A stretch of 6,096 bases of DNA. Source: an uncultured Bacillaceae bacterium (GTDB taxonomy: Bacteria > Bacillota > Bacilli > Bacillales > Caldibacillaceae). Under the pieces are notes generated by a model. That model was not told where the DNA came from. It did not search any database and saw only the letters and a list, made by a program, of their open reading frames with translations. Both the position numbers and the translations under genes were made by a program. The stretch is taken from contig CALKAK010000129.1 in NCBI GenBank assembly GCA_937983015.1, forward strand, positions 1 to 6,096, in the 5' to 3' direction. Shown in pieces: positions 5,791 through 6,096 of the stretch (position 1 is its first letter; each line of letters starts with the position of its first letter).

Positions 5791-6096
5791 TTAAACCGCA
5801 TAACGTCCATGACAATGTTTGTATTTTTTCCCGCTTCCACACGGACACGGTTCGTTCCGGCCAATTTTTTCACCGCGACGGATTGGTTTCCGTTTCGGTT
5901 GTTCACCACCGGAACCGGGGATTACGGCGACGCCCTTAGCCACTTCTTCCCGCTTCAAGTTATCAACGATTTCAGCTTTCATGATGAATTTGGCCACTTC
6001 ATCCTCAATGGCCGCGACCATAGCCTCGAACATTTCAAAGCCTTCCCGCTGATATTCTTGTAACGGGTCGATCTGGCCATAAGCCCGGAGGTGAAT
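5791..6096 (-). CDS. secA: Protein translocase ATPase SecA, C-terminal 101 residues (cut by right edge)
   Basis: SecA is the ATPase motor that pushes preproteins through SecYEG at the inner face of the membrane. The visible part starts with IHLRAYGQIDPLQEYQREGF, a well-known stretch of the helical C-domain, and continues in one open frame to TAA at 5791. After a basic, poorly conserved linker (about 55-79) it ends in the zinc-binding SEC-C motif CPCGSGKKYKHCH (C84, C86, C95, H96 of the visible part), which contacts SecB or ribosomes and lipid in other species. The ATP-binding domains lie outside the window. It is followed by a terminator and then prfB, the normal Bacillus order. Nothing looks truncated other than by the window edge. 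Confidence 0.96.
   Translation of the reverse strand: MHLRAYGQIDPLQEYQREGFEMFEAMVAAIEDEVAKFIMKAEIVDNLKREEVAKGVAVIPGSGGEQPKRKPIRRGEKIGRNEPCPCGSGKKYKHCHGRYAV

Noticed and set aside
1..6096. CRISPR array, tRNA, rRNA, insertion sequence or prophage parts
   Set aside because: I saw no regularly spaced repeats with unique spacers, no cloverleaf-like or rRNA sequence, and no transposase or terminal inverted repeats; the repeats at 328-449 are operator-like palindromes.

Overview
The window looks like a piece of a low- to mid-GC Firmicutes chromosome, most likely Bacillaceae. The reasons are the purine-rich Shine-Dalgarno sites, the strong sigma-A type promoters, the close match of RF2, the SecA C-terminus and the small cytochrome c to Bacillus proteins, and the order secA-prfB-YitT family-cccB, which I recall from Bacillus subtilis. 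The species cannot be fixed from the sequence.

Right part (about 3041-6096, all minus strand, read right to left). First comes the 3' end of secA, cut by the window edge and closed by a terminator. Next is prfB (RF2), with its own promoter and an intact programmed +1 frameshift, then a YitT/DUF2179 membrane protein, and then a lipoprotein cytochrome c (cccB type) closed by a clear terminator. This is conserved core content: protein export, translation termination and electron transfer.

Middle (1928-2893, minus strand). A UV damage endonuclease (uvsE) lies just beyond the cccB terminator, where B. subtilis has ftsE-ftsX as I recall. Its best start is 44 codons inside the longest open frame, because the longest frame begins inside the cccB terminator hairpin. 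It converges with the left unit across a 163-bp gap that holds a strong GC-rich hairpin.

Left part (1-1764). A divergent pair forms an apparent accessory module: an XRE-type HTH regulator (minus strand, C-terminus off the left edge) and a 12-helix MFS exporter of the macrolide-efflux-like type (plus strand). The 166 bp between them hold a near-consensus promoter for the pump and three copies of an AT-rich 19-bp operator-like palindrome. Their centres are 51 and 52 bp apart, about five helical turns. One overlaps the pump -10 and start point, one lies just upstream of the pump -35, and one overlaps the proposed -10 of the regulator. The natural reading is an autoregulated, ligand-inducible efflux switch with possible looping. 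The ligand is unknown.

There is no gene-free stretch over 300 bp. I see no RNA gene, insertion sequence or CRISPR array. Nothing here is clearly a new biological system; the phased operator array is the item most worth testing.
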